A stretch of 64,000 nt of DNA from Bacteroidota bacterium (GCA_023434025.1 JAEYTL010000028.1:150498-214497); one strand, 5' to 3'. Positions 43,859 through 52,931 are shown, counted from the first letter of the stretch. A program made the numbers and translations. Notes: generated by a model from the sequence alone, not told the origin.

Positions 43859-44329
43859 ATGAAAAAAGCAATGTTTTTCTGTTTATTGGCCGTTTTGGTT
43901 TTGTCATGCAAGTCTAATCCAACTACAAAGCTGGATAATAAAGCTGAAGTAGCGATGAAAGGGAACTGGGTAATTTCTTCCGTATCTTATCCCGGTTCAG
44001 ATTATATTAAGGTAAGTTCTTTTGATATTGCCGATTCTCAATGCTTTGTGGGAAGCACCTGGAAATTTGTTTCTAACAACAACAAAGGTGAAATGGCTTT
44101 AACCAAAGCCGGTTGTCCGGCTTTTAGTTCTCCTTTGACCTGGTATGTGAATAAGGAAGGTAATTTTGTGATGAAAGTTCTAGACGCCGGCGAAAAAGCC
44201 AAGCGTGTACGGGAAGGTTATGTGTTAAAAGTAGCCAACCAAACAGAAAATTCATTTCAATTGGTTGATAGAATTACAGTTGGTAATTCTATGGCCGATG
44301 TGGTATATCAATTTCAAAAAACAAATTAA
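43859..44329 (+). CDS. Lipocalin-like lipoprotein
   Basis: The lipobox ends LVLSCKS (Cys17). Residues about 34-155 read as a lipocalin-like barrel: MKGNWVISSVSYPG, STWKFVSNNNKGEMALT and FVMKVLDAGEKAKRV with a terminal VVYQFQ. 156 residues. Function is probably ligand binding in the envelope. The OmpA-family lipoprotein gene follows 17 bases downstream, which suggests an operon for envelope maintenance. Confidence 0.75.
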   Translation: MKKAMFFCLLAVLVLSCKSNPTTKLDNKAEVAMKGNWVISSVSYPGSDYIKVSSFDIADSQCFVGSTWKFVSNNNKGEMALTKAGCPAFSSPLTWYVNKEGNFVMKVLDAGEKAKRVREGYVLKVANQTENSFQLVDRITVGNSMADVVYQFQKTN

Positions 44330-44346
44330 TTTTAATAGTACAGGAT

Positions 44347-45042
44347 ATGAAAAGAATAATCATAGTAAGTATAGCGGCCGTTTTTACATTAGGAACAGTT
44401 TTAACTGGTTGCGAAGCGGCAAAGAATACGAATAACACACAACGCGGAGCCGGAATTGGTGTAGCAGCCGGAGCCGTGATAGGAGGTGTTTTAGGTAATA
44501 ATTTAGGAAAAGGAGGCAATACGGCATTAGGTGCCGTGATTGGCGGGGTAGTCGGAGGAACTGTTGGCGGTGTAATCGGAAACAAAATGGACAAGCAGGC
44601 CAGAGAAATTGAGCAGGCTTTACCGGGAGCAGAAGTAAACAGAGTGGAAGAGGGCATCGTAATGATTTTAGGAGAAAATTCCGTGAACTTTGAAATATCT
44701 AAATCGGTCTTAACACCAACGGCAAAAGCGAATCTGGATAAAATTGTTCCTGTTTTTCAAAGTTATGCCGATACGGATATTGTAATCTATGGTTATACTG
44801 ACAGCACCGGTCGTTTAGAATTTAATCAGAAATTATCAGAAGACCGTGCCGCATCTGTGCGAAGTTATCTGGTGAGCAAAGGGTTGAATGCTTCAAGGTT
44901 TAAAACCAAAGGTATGGGACCAAATGATCCTATTGCCTCTAATGAAACCGTGGAGGGCAGAAGTAAAAACCGTCGGGTTGAATTCACGATTACAGCCAAC
45001 GAAAAGATGATTAAAGACGCAGAACAGGAAGTCAAAAACTAA
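44347..45042 (+). CDS. OmpA-family lipoprotein with glycine-zipper domain
   Basis: After a lipobox (LTGCEAAK) a glycine zipper, AAGAVIGGVLGNNLGKGG and AVIGGVVGGTVGGVIGNKM, spans about 36-78. The OmpA C-terminal peptidoglycan-binding domain (about 105-220) shows VIYGYTDSTGRLEFNQKLSE and the terminal GRSKNRRVEFTI. 231 residues. It links the outer membrane to murein. The terminator at 45063 ends the two-gene operon. Confidence 0.88.
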   Translation: MKRIIIVSIAAVFTLGTVLTGCEAAKNTNNTQRGAGIGVAAGAVIGGVLGNNLGKGGNTALGAVIGGVVGGTVGGVIGNKMDKQAREIEQALPGAEVNRVEEGIVMILGENSVNFEISKSVLTPTAKANLDKIVPVFQSYADTDIVIYGYTDSTGRLEFNQKLSEDRAASVRSYLVSKGLNASRFKTKGMGPNDPIASNETVEGRSKNRRVEFTITANEKMIKDAEQEVKN

Positions 45043-45062
45043 TCGTTTTGCCCCAGATTTAA

Positions 45063-45090
45063 GGCCATCTTTTATGATGGTCTTTTTTTT
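45063..45090 (+). terminator. Terminator after the OmpA-family gene
   Basis: A 7-bp stem GGCCATC / GATGGTC (one G-T pair) with a 6-base loop is followed by nine T residues. Confidence 0.85.
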
Positions 45091-45111
45091 TGAAAAAACT
45101 TTAACAAATAT

Positions 45112-45145
45112 TTTGTTTAAATAATTTTAAAAAAAGTTAAACAAA
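45112..45145 (+). promoter_or_regulatory. Inverted repeat in front of the TetR gene
   Basis: TTTGTTTAA (45112-45120) and TTAAACAAA (45137-45145) form a perfect 9-bp inverted repeat with a 16-base spacer, 36 bases before the TetR start. It could be an operator for autoregulation. It is AT-rich, so chance is a real alternative. Confidence 0.35.
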
Positions 45146-45180
45146 TTAATACCTTTACAGTACACAAATCAGAATGAATC

Positions 45181-45852
45181 ATGACGGCAGTAAAAAAAGC
45201 AGCAGCAAAGAAAAAACCAATTTCAGACGATCAGATTATTGGTCTTTATATGGATCAGGTATTGCAAAACAATACTGAACCTCAAAACGTATACTTGTTT
45301 TGCAGGGAAAACAAAATAGCGGAAAGCGATTTTTATGCTTTTTACGGTTCGCTAGAAGCCTTGAAGCAGGATATCTGGTTGAAATTTTTTGAAAATGTAC
45401 AATCAACCATTGCGTCGGATGAAAACTATATAACCTATTCTGCCAAAAACAAATTGCTGACGCTTTATTTTTCGCTGATTGAAATTTTGACCCTGAACAG
45501 AAGTTATGTGTTGTTTGCCCTGAAAGAAGACAGGCATGTTTTGAAAAATTTACAACAATTGAAAAGGTTTCGAAACCATTTTAAACATTTTATCGTAGAT
45601 ATGATTAACACGCAGACTTCGGAGGAAGAGAAAAAGGTGAATAAACTGGTAAAACCCTTTTTTGCCGAAGGTGCCTGGGTCGAGTTCTTAATCATATTGA
45701 AATTTTGGTTAGACGATACGTCCAAAGGATTTGAGAAAACGGATGTGCTGATTGAAAAAACGGTGAAAGCTACTTTTGATGTGCTGGATACCACGCCATT
45801 GGACAGCTTACTGGATCTTGGAAAATTTGTCTGGAAAGAAAAGTTTAATTAA
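45181..45852 (+). CDS. TetR family transcriptional regulator
   Basis: The N-terminal DNA-binding domain reads QNVYLFCRENKIAESDFYAF and SLEALKQDIW; the first helix is followed by a divergent HTH. The C-terminal part (about 80-200) is a helical ligand or dimer domain, as in the TetR C-terminal family of Bacteroidota (LTLYFSLIEILTLNRSYVLF). 223 residues. It begins with a Lys/Ala-rich tail. The AarF-like kinase follows, separated by a REP-like palindrome. Confidence 0.75.
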   Translation: MTAVKKAAAKKKPISDDQIIGLYMDQVLQNNTEPQNVYLFCRENKIAESDFYAFYGSLEALKQDIWLKFFENVQSTIASDENYITYSAKNKLLTLYFSLIEILTLNRSYVLFALKEDRHVLKNLQQLKRFRNHFKHFIVDMINTQTSEEEKKVNKLVKPFFAEGAWVEFLIILKFWLDDTSKGFEKTDVLIEKTVKATFDVLDTTPLDSLLDLGKFVWKEKFN

Positions 45853-45863
45853 CAGCACTTGTC

Positions 45864-45910
45864 TGCGTGAGGGATAGCAGCGGATAGCCCGACCCTTGTG
45901 GTCACGCCCT
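45864..45910. repeat. REP-like palindromic element (intergenic copy)
   Basis: GCGTGAGGGATAGCAGCGGA and then AGCCCGACCCTTGTGGTCAC-GCCC form an imperfect palindrome with GCGTGA/TCACGC ends. This type of repeat is common in Flavobacteriaceae. It is related to the copy at 59478-59565, sharing the opening GCGTkAGGGATwGCAGyGG and the segment AGCCCGACCC. Confidence 0.7.
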
Positions 45911-45918
45911 GAAAAAAT

Positions 45919-47232
45919 ATGAAAACATTAGATAAAATACCGACCAACAAGATTGAGCGTGCCGGCCAGTTGGTAAAAACCGGTTTGAAAGTAGGCAGCA
46001 ATTATATCGCCTATTATGGTGAAAAAGTGGTTAACCCGGGTTTGACCAAAGATAAACTGAACGAAAACAACGCCGAAGATATTTATGACGGATTAAAGAA
46101 CCTGAAAGGAAGTGCGTTGAAAGTGGCTCAGATGCTGAGCATGGAAAAAAACATCATGCCTAAAGCGTATGTGGAAAAGTTTTCGCTGGCTCAATTTTCG
46201 GTACCGCCGTTGAGTGCTCCGCTGGTGAGAAAGACATTTAAAAATTATTTGGGAAAATATCCTGAACAACTATACGATTCGTTTACACCGGATTCTGTTA
46301 ATGCGGCCAGCATCGGTCAGGTGCACAAAGCCGCAAAGGATGGGAAAAATCTTGCTGTGAAAATTCAATACCCCGGTGTAGCGGAAAGTATCAGTTCAGA
46401 CCTGGCAATTGTGAAACCTTTTGCCATTAAAATGTTCAACCTCCAGGGAAAAGACTCGGAGAAATATTTCAGGGAGGTTGAACATAAATTACTGGAAGAA
46501 ACCGATTATGAGTTGGAACTCAAGCAAGGGAAGTTCATTGCTGATGCGTGTGCCGCGATCCCGAATCTGCGGTTTCCGACGTATTATGAGGAACTTTCGT
46601 CTAAGCGGATTCTGACGATGGACTGGATGGAGGGCGAACATTTGTCGGAGTTTACAGCTCGCAATGCAGCTCGGGAAAAAGGCGATAAGTTGGGACAAGC
46701 ATTATGGGATTTTTATATGTTTCAGATGCATCAGTTAAAACAAGTGCACGCCGATCCGCATCCGGGAAATTTTTTGATTGATAAGGAGGCGAATCTGATT
46801 GCGATTGATTTTGGTTGTATTAAACAAGTTCCGGAGGAATTTTATGTGCCGTATTTTGAATTGGCAAGACCACAAGTAATAGGCGACCCGAAATTGTTTA
46901 ATGAAAAGTTATTTGAATTAGAAATCTTGAGGACCGACGATTCGCCAAAAGAAATTGAGTATTTCACCAAGCTGTTTCATCAGTTGCTGAGTTTGTTTAC
47001 GCAACCGTTTCACGGTGATTTCTTTGATTTTTCGGATGAAGAGTTTTTCGGAAAGATTGCCAGTATGGGTGAGGAGTTCTCAAAAGATACACAATTGCGG
47101 AAAATGAACGGCAACCGGGGCTCTAAACATTTTTTATACATCAACAGAACGTTCTTTGGGTTGTATAATCTTCTGCACGATTTAAAAGCAAGGATCAAGA
47201 CAAAAGAATATGAAAAATACATGGTCAACTAA
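45919..47232 (+). CDS. AarF/UbiB-type atypical kinase (ABC1/ADCK family)
   Basis: An ABC1 family ATPase of 437 residues. The family markers are VNAASIGQVHKA (KxGQ-like region replaced by GLKNLKGSALKVAQMLSME), LEEERTDYELEL-like LLEETDYELELKQ, QVHADPHPGNFLIDKEANLI and the metal-binding DFGCIKQVP. In bacteria these proteins support quinone synthesis or membrane lipid balance. The TetR gene lies 66 bases upstream and may control it. Confidence 0.85.
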   Translation: MKTLDKIPTNKIERAGQLVKTGLKVGSNYIAYYGEKVVNPGLTKDKLNENNAEDIYDGLKNLKGSALKVAQMLSMEKNIMPKAYVEKFSLAQFSVPPLSAPLVRKTFKNYLGKYPEQLYDSFTPDSVNAASIGQVHKAAKDGKNLAVKIQYPGVAESISSDLAIVKPFAIKMFNLQGKDSEKYFREVEHKLLEETDYELELKQGKFIADACAAIPNLRFPTYYEELSSKRILTMDWMEGEHLSEFTARNAAREKGDKLGQALWDFYMFQMHQLKQVHADPHPGNFLIDKEANLIAIDFGCIKQVPEEFYVPYFELARPQVIGDPKLFNEKLFELEILRTDDSPKEIEYFTKLFHQLLSLFTQPFHGDFFDFSDEEFFGKIASMGEEFSKDTQLRKMNGNRGSKHFLYINRTFFGLYNLLHDLKARIKTKEYEKYMVN

Positions 47233-47277
47233 ATTTTAGTTGTTTATATAAAGTTTGTTTATTTATTGGTTAGGTTG

Positions 47278-47320
47278 ACAAGAGCGACAGTCCACGTTGA
47301 GTTGTCGCTCTTGTTGTTTG
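47278..47320 (+). terminator. Terminator of the AarF-like gene
   Basis: A 12-bp perfect stem (ACAAGAGCGACA / TGTCGCTCTTGT) with a 13-base loop is followed by a short T-rich run. Confidence 0.8.
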
Positions 47321-47498
47321 TCGGAATTTCATCAATTGCGTGATAAGGTATCCGAATAAAAAATGATGAAACAGTTTTTTTGATTTCTGACGGCATTACT
47401 GTAGAGGATTGAGAAGGAAGGATTGGGGTTCGCTCTCACCAGCCTGAAACTTGAAGCCATCATACTGTCAGTTGTAACTTCCCCAAGCTAACCTCCCA

Positions 47499-48305
47499 TT
47501 AATCTTTGAGTGCCCAGACCAACGCTTTTTCTTTGGTTGCCCGGTAAATGGTATGGTGTTTTTCTTTCGGTTCGTCGGAATAGGTCCAGGTTAGGTTTTC
47601 AGGCTTTTCTGCGGTTAAAATCCGGGCAAGCTCTTTTGTGTGTTTTGCAATATCTCTGGCATCGGAACCCGCAAACCAAAATCGTTTTGGAGTAGCCGGA
47701 AATTGAGCTAAGTTGTTTTGGGTATTTTTAACCAGGTACCGGTTGTTCCACCACAGTGACGGATCCATGGCAATATAAAAATCAAACAGTTCCGGTTTGG
47801 TAAACAGCGTTTCCACGATAAAAAGACCGGCCAGCGATTCGCCAATGATTCCTTTTTCAGCTTTGGTGCGGTAACGTTTTTCAACTTCCGGAAAAAGCTC
47901 GTCGTGAATAAATTGCCTGAACTTTTCGGCACCGCCGATCACGGGAGCAATTTTCCTGTCTTCTTCCACTTCGGTCGGACCGGAAAGGTCTCTGCGTCGC
48001 ACGGTATTTTCAATTCCAACTAAAATAACCGGTTTGATGCGTTTGCTTGCTATAAGTTCTGCCAACGTATTGGCAATATGCGGAAAATCTTCCTTTACAC
48101 CGCCATCGGGCATATACAAAACGGTGAGCGAATCACTACCGGTTTTATAATCAGATGGTGTCCATATATTGATGGTGCGGGTTTCGCCCAGTGTTTTTGA
48201 CTCAACCGTAAACGTATCGTGGGTTGGAACCGGGTCTTGCGGCTGGGCATTATTTTGGCAGGCAAGCAGTAGAAAACAGGCGAGGAGGGCGTAAAGTCTT
48301 TTCAT
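47499..48305 (-). CDS. Esterase-family alpha/beta hydrolase lipoprotein (Fes/IroE-like fold)
   Basis: A lipobox ends LLACQNN. The putative-esterase pattern is clear: TVLYMPDGGVKEDFPHIANT, VGIENTVRRRDLSGP, the elbow GESLAG in EKGIIGESLAGLFIVETLF, and DPSLWWNN. The catalytic His is in KEKHHTIYRA. 268 residues. Such hydrolases act on esters in the periplasm, for example siderophores or acylated sugars; here no neighbour points to a substrate. Confidence 0.82.
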   Translation of the reverse strand: MKRLYALLACFLLLACQNNAQPQDPVPTHDTFTVESKTLGETRTINIWTPSDYKTGSDSLTVLYMPDGGVKEDFPHIANTLAELIASKRIKPVILVGIENTVRRRDLSGPTEVEEDRKIAPVIGGAEKFRQFIHDELFPEVEKRYRTKAEKGIIGESLAGLFIVETLFTKPELFDFYIAMDPSLWWNNRYLVKNTQNNLAQFPATPKRFWFAGSDARDIAKHTKELARILTAEKPENLTWTYSDEPKEKHHTIYRATKEKALVWALKD

Positions 48306-48434
48306 GGTAAAAGTTTATAGACAAATAAATGACTAAAATTTATTTTTATTTTATTGGAAGTAAATTTAAAAAAAGAAATATTATAGACCAAAAATACAAA
48401 ATACCCCGGAATAGCAGATTCGGCAAATCGGTTT

Positions 48435-48965
48435 TTATCTTAATTGATTTTCAGTTTGTAAAAAACGCCGGATTAATTCAGAGGTATCTGGGTTGTTGTT
48501 TTCAATACTCAAAAAATGGTTTACCTGCCATTTTTGTGTTTGCTGTGCTTGTTTGTTAGATGCTTTATCCCAAGGCGGATAAACCCTGAATCCCCGTTTA
48601 CCGTTTTTGTTTTTATGAGAAACTATTCCCATGGTTATCAGTACGTTTTTCGGAAAAACAAAGAGCCCGAAACGATGTTCCTGACGGACTGCGATAATCA
48701 CAAAATCAAAGGAATCTGTACCGTGAAACGGTTCGGTCATTCCGTTGCCGTTTCTTTTCCACAAGGTTACAAATTGTCCTGTTTTGGCTGGTGTGATTTT
48801 TGAAACCCGAAACTCAATAATCATCTCATTCAGCAAAAATGAGCAGGCTCCATATTCTTTGCTTTCTGTATTGGGTTGAAAGGTGGTTATGGTTAATCCG
48901 CATGGGTCAAACACCTGTTCTTTAATCAGGTTTAGTTTATTTTGAAAGTTGGGAAGCATTGTCAT
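48435..48965 (-). CDS. MepB family protein
   Basis: A 176-residue soluble protein with the MepB signature: EYGACSFLLNEMIIEFRVSKITPAKTGQFV (split here as SFLLNEMIIEFRVSK and TPAKTGQFVTLWKR), then FDFVIIAVRQEHRFGLFVFP and KRGFRVYPPWDK. MepB is found next to MepRA in Staphylococcus but its role is unknown. An alternative start at 48959 is two codons in. This gene may be the first of the accessory region. Confidence 0.8.
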   Translation of the reverse strand: MTMLPNFQNKLNLIKEQVFDPCGLTITTFQPNTESKEYGACSFLLNEMIIEFRVSKITPAKTGQFVTLWKRNGNGMTEPFHGTDSFDFVIIAVRQEHRFGLFVFPKNVLITMGIVSHKNKNGKRGFRVYPPWDKASNKQAQQTQKWQVNHFLSIENNNPDTSELIRRFLQTENQLR

Positions 48966-49062
48966 TGAGGCTGTTTAAGTTTTGTGGTTTCTCTGTGTTT
49001 TTATTAATTCTGAAACCTTACTGAATATGCCTGAGACACAAAGAAAAAACTGCTTGGCGATT

Positions 49063-49080
49063 GTTTTGCAGCGAAGTCGG
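49063..49080. repeat. Short intergenic repeat, copy 1 of GTTTTGCnnyrAAGTCrG
   Basis: The 18-base motif is repeated at 49868-49885 and 52027-52044. All copies lie between minus-strand genes of the accessory region. Confidence 0.45.
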
Positions 49081-49114
49081 TAAATCGATATAAAAAGGCA
49101 CGAGCCCTGTTATA

Positions 49115-49744
49115 CTACCCTTTTTTTGCTGTAACTATGGTATGGATGTCAAAATCTGTTTCAGAAATTTTATACTTCACTTTAAACGTCTTTATTTCTA
49201 CAAATTTAAAACTATTTAATTGTGCTGTAATGTCGTCTAATTTATGGTAATAAAAATAAACGCGTCCGCCGCTGCCCACTTTAAAATCAGATTTGTCCGG
49301 GTCGCCTTCCACAAAACTTAAATAAATCAAGCCATTGTTGTTTAATAAGTTGTGTGAAGCAGCAATAAGTTCGTTGCATTCTGTCTGCGATAAATAAGGC
49401 ACACAAAACCCACCAATAATGCCGTCATAGTTTGTGTCAAATGTGTGAATCTGCCGGCTGTCCATCACCGCAAAATGTGCCGTTGGGTTGTTTTGCTTTG
49501 CCAGTTCAACCATATTGGGGGCAATATCAATTCCAAAGATGTCAAAATCCGGTCTTTTAGACAAAAGGTATTTTGTGATGTTGCCGGGTCCGCAACCAAT
49601 TTCCAACAGTTTGGCTTTGGGTTTGTCAATGGCATTACAAATAAGGTCGTAAGTATCATTATACAAGTCTAATTCCATAAACTTGTCTTGATAGAGTGAA
49701 GCAATGTTGTTCCAGGTGGTAAACGTTTCCTTGTTTTTGTCCAT
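49115..49744 (-). CDS. Class I SAM-dependent methyltransferase
   Basis: The Rossmann-type motif I is AKLLEIGCGPGNITKYLLS, followed by DIFGIDIAPNMVELAKQNN and the motif IV region FDTNYDGIIGGFCVPYLSQ. 209 residues fit a single small methyltransferase domain. A stand-alone gene in the accessory region; its substrate cannot be read from the sequence. Intergenic repeats lie on both sides. Confidence 0.85.
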   Translation of the reverse strand: MDKNKETFTTWNNIASLYQDKFMELDLYNDTYDLICNAIDKPKAKLLEIGCGPGNITKYLLSKRPDFDIFGIDIAPNMVELAKQNNPTAHFAVMDSRQIHTFDTNYDGIIGGFCVPYLSQTECNELIAASHNLLNNNGLIYLSFVEGDPDKSDFKVGSGGRVYFYYHKLDDITAQLNSFKFVEIKTFKVKYKISETDFDIHTIVTAKKG

Positions 49745-49867
49745 TGTTGTTTTACTTTTTTTAAATGAAATACTTTATAGCCTCATGCTATTAAGGCGGG
49801 TTGTATTATTGGTCAACATTTTTGATACTTAAATATAACCAAAACACAAAAAAATTTGTTTAGAATA

Positions 49868-49885
49868 ATTTTGCAATAAAGTCGG
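49868..49885. repeat. Short intergenic repeat, copy 2 of GTTTTGCnnyrAAGTCrG
   Basis: Reads ATTTTGCAATAAAGTCGG, between the methyltransferase start and the hydrolase stop. Confidence 0.4.
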
Positions 49886-49922
49886 AGACTTCGAAGAGTT
49901 AGATAGTGCTTTATTTTGCTAT

Positions 49923-50810
49923 CTAGTCTCTCCTGATTTTTAAAGTTTTCTGTTTTATCCATTGGATTGAAATATCAAAAGGGGTTGCATCATTGTCAGA
50001 AGCAGTATTGTGCCCTAATTCAGAAAACAAAGTATATTCAAAAGGTTTGCCTTGAGCTTTAAATGTGTTCAATTGCTCTATACACAACTTTACCAGAATC
50101 TGTATATCTTTTTCGCCAAAAAGCCAAAGTCCCGGAATTGAAAGAGTGTTCAGAGATATTTTTGGATCTGTTGCGGTAAACTGATAACGGTCAGCATCAT
50201 TTTTGATATGTTCACGAGCCTCTGCTTCTGTATGATTTTCCCAAAAATTAGTATCTCCATTGGTATAAAATTGAAATCGGAGTTGTTCCAGTGTTGTAAT
50301 TGTTGGACAGCTAAATAAAACCATAAATTCTACGAGTTGATTTTTGCTTGCTGCAATTGGGATTATCCATCCTGCTTGACTGAATCCAACTAATCCGATT
50401 GGTGTTTTTCTATCCTTCAAATAAGTTTTAAATGTTTTTACTGCTGCATTTGCATCGTGAGATAATAAATTAAGATTGGCAGTATCAATATTATTTGTGC
50501 CAACAGATGGTCCTACATACACACCACCGGATTCTCCAACCCCGCGTTTATCATATGTCAACACAGCAATACCTTCTTTTGCGAGACGTTTAGCGAATTC
50601 AATTTCTCTTTTTACCGGATCTGATCCGTGAACAATTACAACTGCGGCAAAAGCTTTTTTAGGTGTTAAAATTGAGCCGGCAAGAGTAATGCCCTGACTT
50701 TCAAACTTTATATCCTGGATGCTAAAGTCGGCTGATTGAGAAAATACCATTTCTGGTAAGGTTATTAATAATAACCAAAGAAATAAGTTATCAATAAAGT
50801 TAATGTTCAT
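49923..50810 (-). CDS. Secreted alpha/beta hydrolase
   Basis: A signal peptide (LWLLLITLPEMVFSQ) opens the protein. The hydrolase shows VVIVHGSDPVKREIEFAKRL (oxyanion HG), LTYDKRGVGESGGVYVG, the elbow GFSQAG in GLVGFSQAGWIIPIAASKN and a terminal ELGHNTASD for the His. 295 residues. It resembles the larger hydrolase at 32196-33590 in its catalytic core but lacks the N-terminal beta domain. Confidence 0.82.
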   Translation of the reverse strand: MNINFIDNLFLWLLLITLPEMVFSQSADFSIQDIKFESQGITLAGSILTPKKAFAAVVIVHGSDPVKREIEFAKRLAKEGIAVLTYDKRGVGESGGVYVGPSVGTNNIDTANLNLLSHDANAAVKTFKTYLKDRKTPIGLVGFSQAGWIIPIAASKNQLVEFMVLFSCPTITTLEQLRFQFYTNGDTNFWENHTEAEAREHIKNDADRYQFTATDPKISLNTLSIPGLWLFGEKDIQILVKLCIEQLNTFKAQGKPFEYTLFSELGHNTASDNDATPFDISIQWIKQKTLKIRRD

Positions 50811-51259
50811 TTTAGTTTAATGATAAGATTTTTTGAACAGTTTTCGATAGCATTGTCTATATACAATCAGTTTCATATATTTTGTTGAGCAAATTTACCT
50901 CAATTGTAATTAAGTTTTATGATTTCACTGAAATAAAAAAAACTTCCACACCTAACTAAATCTTTACTACTTTTCTTAAAATCACAAGAACCGTGCAAAG
51001 AGTAATGGTAATTAAAATCTTAGTTGTTTATTTTTCCTAAACACTCAAATATTTATACACGATATTCCTTGTTGTTACTGCTGTTGACATTTTGTTTACA
51101 GAACGAGTTTGGGAACCGAGTAACCTAAAATGGTGATTAAGTTAAACAAAGCCATTTAGTTTTTTACACTTAATAAAAAGTAAAAGAAAACTGGTTTTGA
51201 CCTATGAAATTGCTGGTTTTTATCACCGAGAGAGACGAGCAATTTTTACTTGTCAGTTT
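50811..51259. repeat. Intergenic stretch with long direct repeat DR1
   Basis: No gene is seen in these 449 bases. Bases 50872-51075 match 60804-61015 at roughly 65-70 percent by eye: shared blocks are TTTTGTTGAGCA, CTCAATTGTAATT, CCACACCT, TTTCTTAAAAT and TTTATrCACG, all in the same order. The second copy holds a 17-base insertion. The repeats lie at the outer ends of the cassette-bearing block. Confidence 0.6.
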
Positions 51260-52009
51260 TTAGTTATAGTTTTTCAGAGAATTTCGTATATCACTATTCA
51301 GCATACAGCCAACATTAATAATTGCCTTACTTGCATGATATTCGCTAGTTTCTATATCCATAGCTTTGTCGTTTTTATTTGATTCGATTAAAGATGCTCC
51401 AATTGAAACTTTTGAAAAATTACTTTTCAGATTATCTTCTGTAGTTCTATCAAACAGGATTTCGCCAAAACCTGTTATGGCAATCATAATTCCTGTTATC
51501 TCGTCTATTAATCCGTCAATATACCCAGCAGTTAATGGTTTGATTGAAATGTATTTCGACCATTGAATATACGCTGAATCACTACTATACCATAATGACT
51601 TTGGTAATGCTCCATGTTGAAAAATATATTTTACAGTAATTTGGAAAACAAGTAATAATTTTATAGTTGATTCAATATCGCAGTGCTTAATTTTTGAAAT
51701 CTTGGTGTTGGAATACTCTTTTAGTAAAGTTTCTCGTATCATTTCAATTGACACATCAAGTTGTCTTTTTTGTATTTCTTCTTTCCAAATAGGCATAAAA
51801 TCAATCAGAAACAATTTATTAGGACAAACTCTAATAGATATAGTATCATTACTTTCAACAGCAATTATGTAGTTAAATTCATGTTCGCTGTTTAAATTGA
51901 GTGAGTTTTTTGAATTTTCAGAATCCAATATGATAATATTAAAACTCGCCTGCTCAAAAAATATTTCAGACTGAATTTGCTTTATTATGCTGTAAATATT
52001 ATTAATCAT
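51260..52009 (-). CDS. Hypothetical protein (249 aa)
   Basis: No signal peptide or membrane helix. Sequence includes SEHEFNYIIAVESNDTISIR, KLFLIDFMPIWKEEIQKRQL and the stretch DRTTEDNLKSNFSKVSIGAS. It ends NSDIRNSLKNYN. AT-rich codon use is like its accessory neighbours. I recognise no family. Its size and solitary place among small unknown genes would suit a mobile cassette product. Confidence 0.55.
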   Translation of the reverse strand: MINNIYSIIKQIQSEIFFEQASFNIIILDSENSKNSLNLNSEHEFNYIIAVESNDTISIRVCPNKLFLIDFMPIWKEEIQKRQLDVSIEMIRETLLKEYSNTKISKIKHCDIESTIKLLLVFQITVKYIFQHGALPKSLWYSSDSAYIQWSKYISIKPLTAGYIDGLIDEITGIMIAITGFGEILFDRTTEDNLKSNFSKVSIGASLIESNKNDKAMDIETSEYHASKAIINVGCMLNSDIRNSLKNYN

Positions 52010-52409
52010 TTTTGTTACTTTAAATAGTTTTGCTACGAAGTCAGGACTTTGAAAAACGAGGATTATATACTTTCTGAAATCCTCCTGTTTCTTTTATTCA
52101 TTAAATTTAATGTATGCTCTTTGTATTGTTTATATTCTTCAATCGTTTGAGGAAGCTGGCGAGGCTCTCATTAGTGAAGAAGTATAAATAACACTCTTTA
52201 TTCTCCTTTCCAATCGGGCGAAATGTCAACTCGCTTAAAAAGCATTATCTTAAACTTGAAAAGCATCTTTTTTAAGTCTTCCTTTTTTTACAAACAATAA
52301 CTTTATTACAAAAATAAACCTTGCTTAGAATGGATTAAACGAGGTTGTTTTTTTATGATTAGTTGTAAAAATTTAGTTTTTTGAAGGGGCTGTGCAACGG
52401 TTACTCTTG
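52010..52409. other. Intergenic stretch with a repeat copy and a short coding remnant
   Basis: Bases 52027-52044 are copy 3 of the GTTTTGCnnyrAAGTCrG repeat. A minus-strand open stretch at 52107-52244 reads like protein and is listed separately. The rest is AT-rich with nothing recognisable, ending in GTTAGCGG over the stop of the next gene, a possible degenerate cassette end. Confidence 0.45.
52107..52244 (-). pseudogene. Possible coding remnant (about 45 codons)
   Basis: The frame reads LSELTFRPIGKENKECYLYF and FTNESLASFLKRLKNINN before a stop at 52107-52109. It has the composition of a real protein but no start, and an in-frame stop precedes it. It may be the end of a degraded gene. Family not recognised. 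Confidence 0.3.
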
Positions 52410-52931
52410 TTAGCGGTTCGTTTTTTTGTCGTTCCACTCTTTCATATGTTCTTCAATTCGCAATTTATCAATTAGTAGTCGTTGTTTAAATGTTTCAAGC
52501 ATCGTCAAATAGTCTGACTTAGAAAAATTGAATTCTTCAAATTTGTCAAACCATTCTACTGTCGAGCCAACTTTTTCAGCTTCCCATTCTTTTGTTTTGT
52601 CAATACCGATTTTTTGCCATTGTATCACCTTTCCGCAATTTCTGATTTCAGCAACTATTAAGGTACAAGAAAAATCATTGTCGTCAGGACACATAAGAAT
52701 TGGACAAATTGTTGTCTCGTTTTCGTTAGGTAAAATTCTTTTCCAAACAATTGTTTTTTCGTCCTCTCGTTTCATCCAGTAAACAAGTGTCGGAATAAGT
52801 CCTTTATACATATTGTTTGGATAAATTTCGTCAAGCTTTTCGTCAAGCCAGTATCCGTCAATATGGAAATTTATGAAGTCCCAGTAATCTTCATAATCAC
52901 TTTTATCTTGTATTCCTTCTATTTTGTTCAT
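52410..52931 (-). CDS. Hypothetical protein (173 aa)
   Basis: Cytoplasmic, acidic and Trp-rich: EDYWDFINFHIDGYWLDEKL, TLVYWMKREDEKTIVWKRIL and the C-terminal helical part FDKFEEFNFSKSDYLTMLET. I recognise no family, though the texture is like immunity or SMI1-type small proteins; that is only an impression. The stop codon overlaps GTTAGCGGTT (52409-52418), which is complementary at 8 of 10 bases to GACCGTTAAC at 52948-52957 before the start, as expected for a cassette. Confidence 0.5.
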   Translation of the reverse strand: MNKIEGIQDKSDYEDYWDFINFHIDGYWLDEKLDEIYPNNMYKGLIPTLVYWMKREDEKTIVWKRILPNENETTICPILMCPDDNDFSCTLIVAEIRNCGKVIQWQKIGIDKTKEWEAEKVGSTVEWFDKFEEFNFSKSDYLTMLETFKQRLLIDKLRIEEHMKEWNDKKTNR

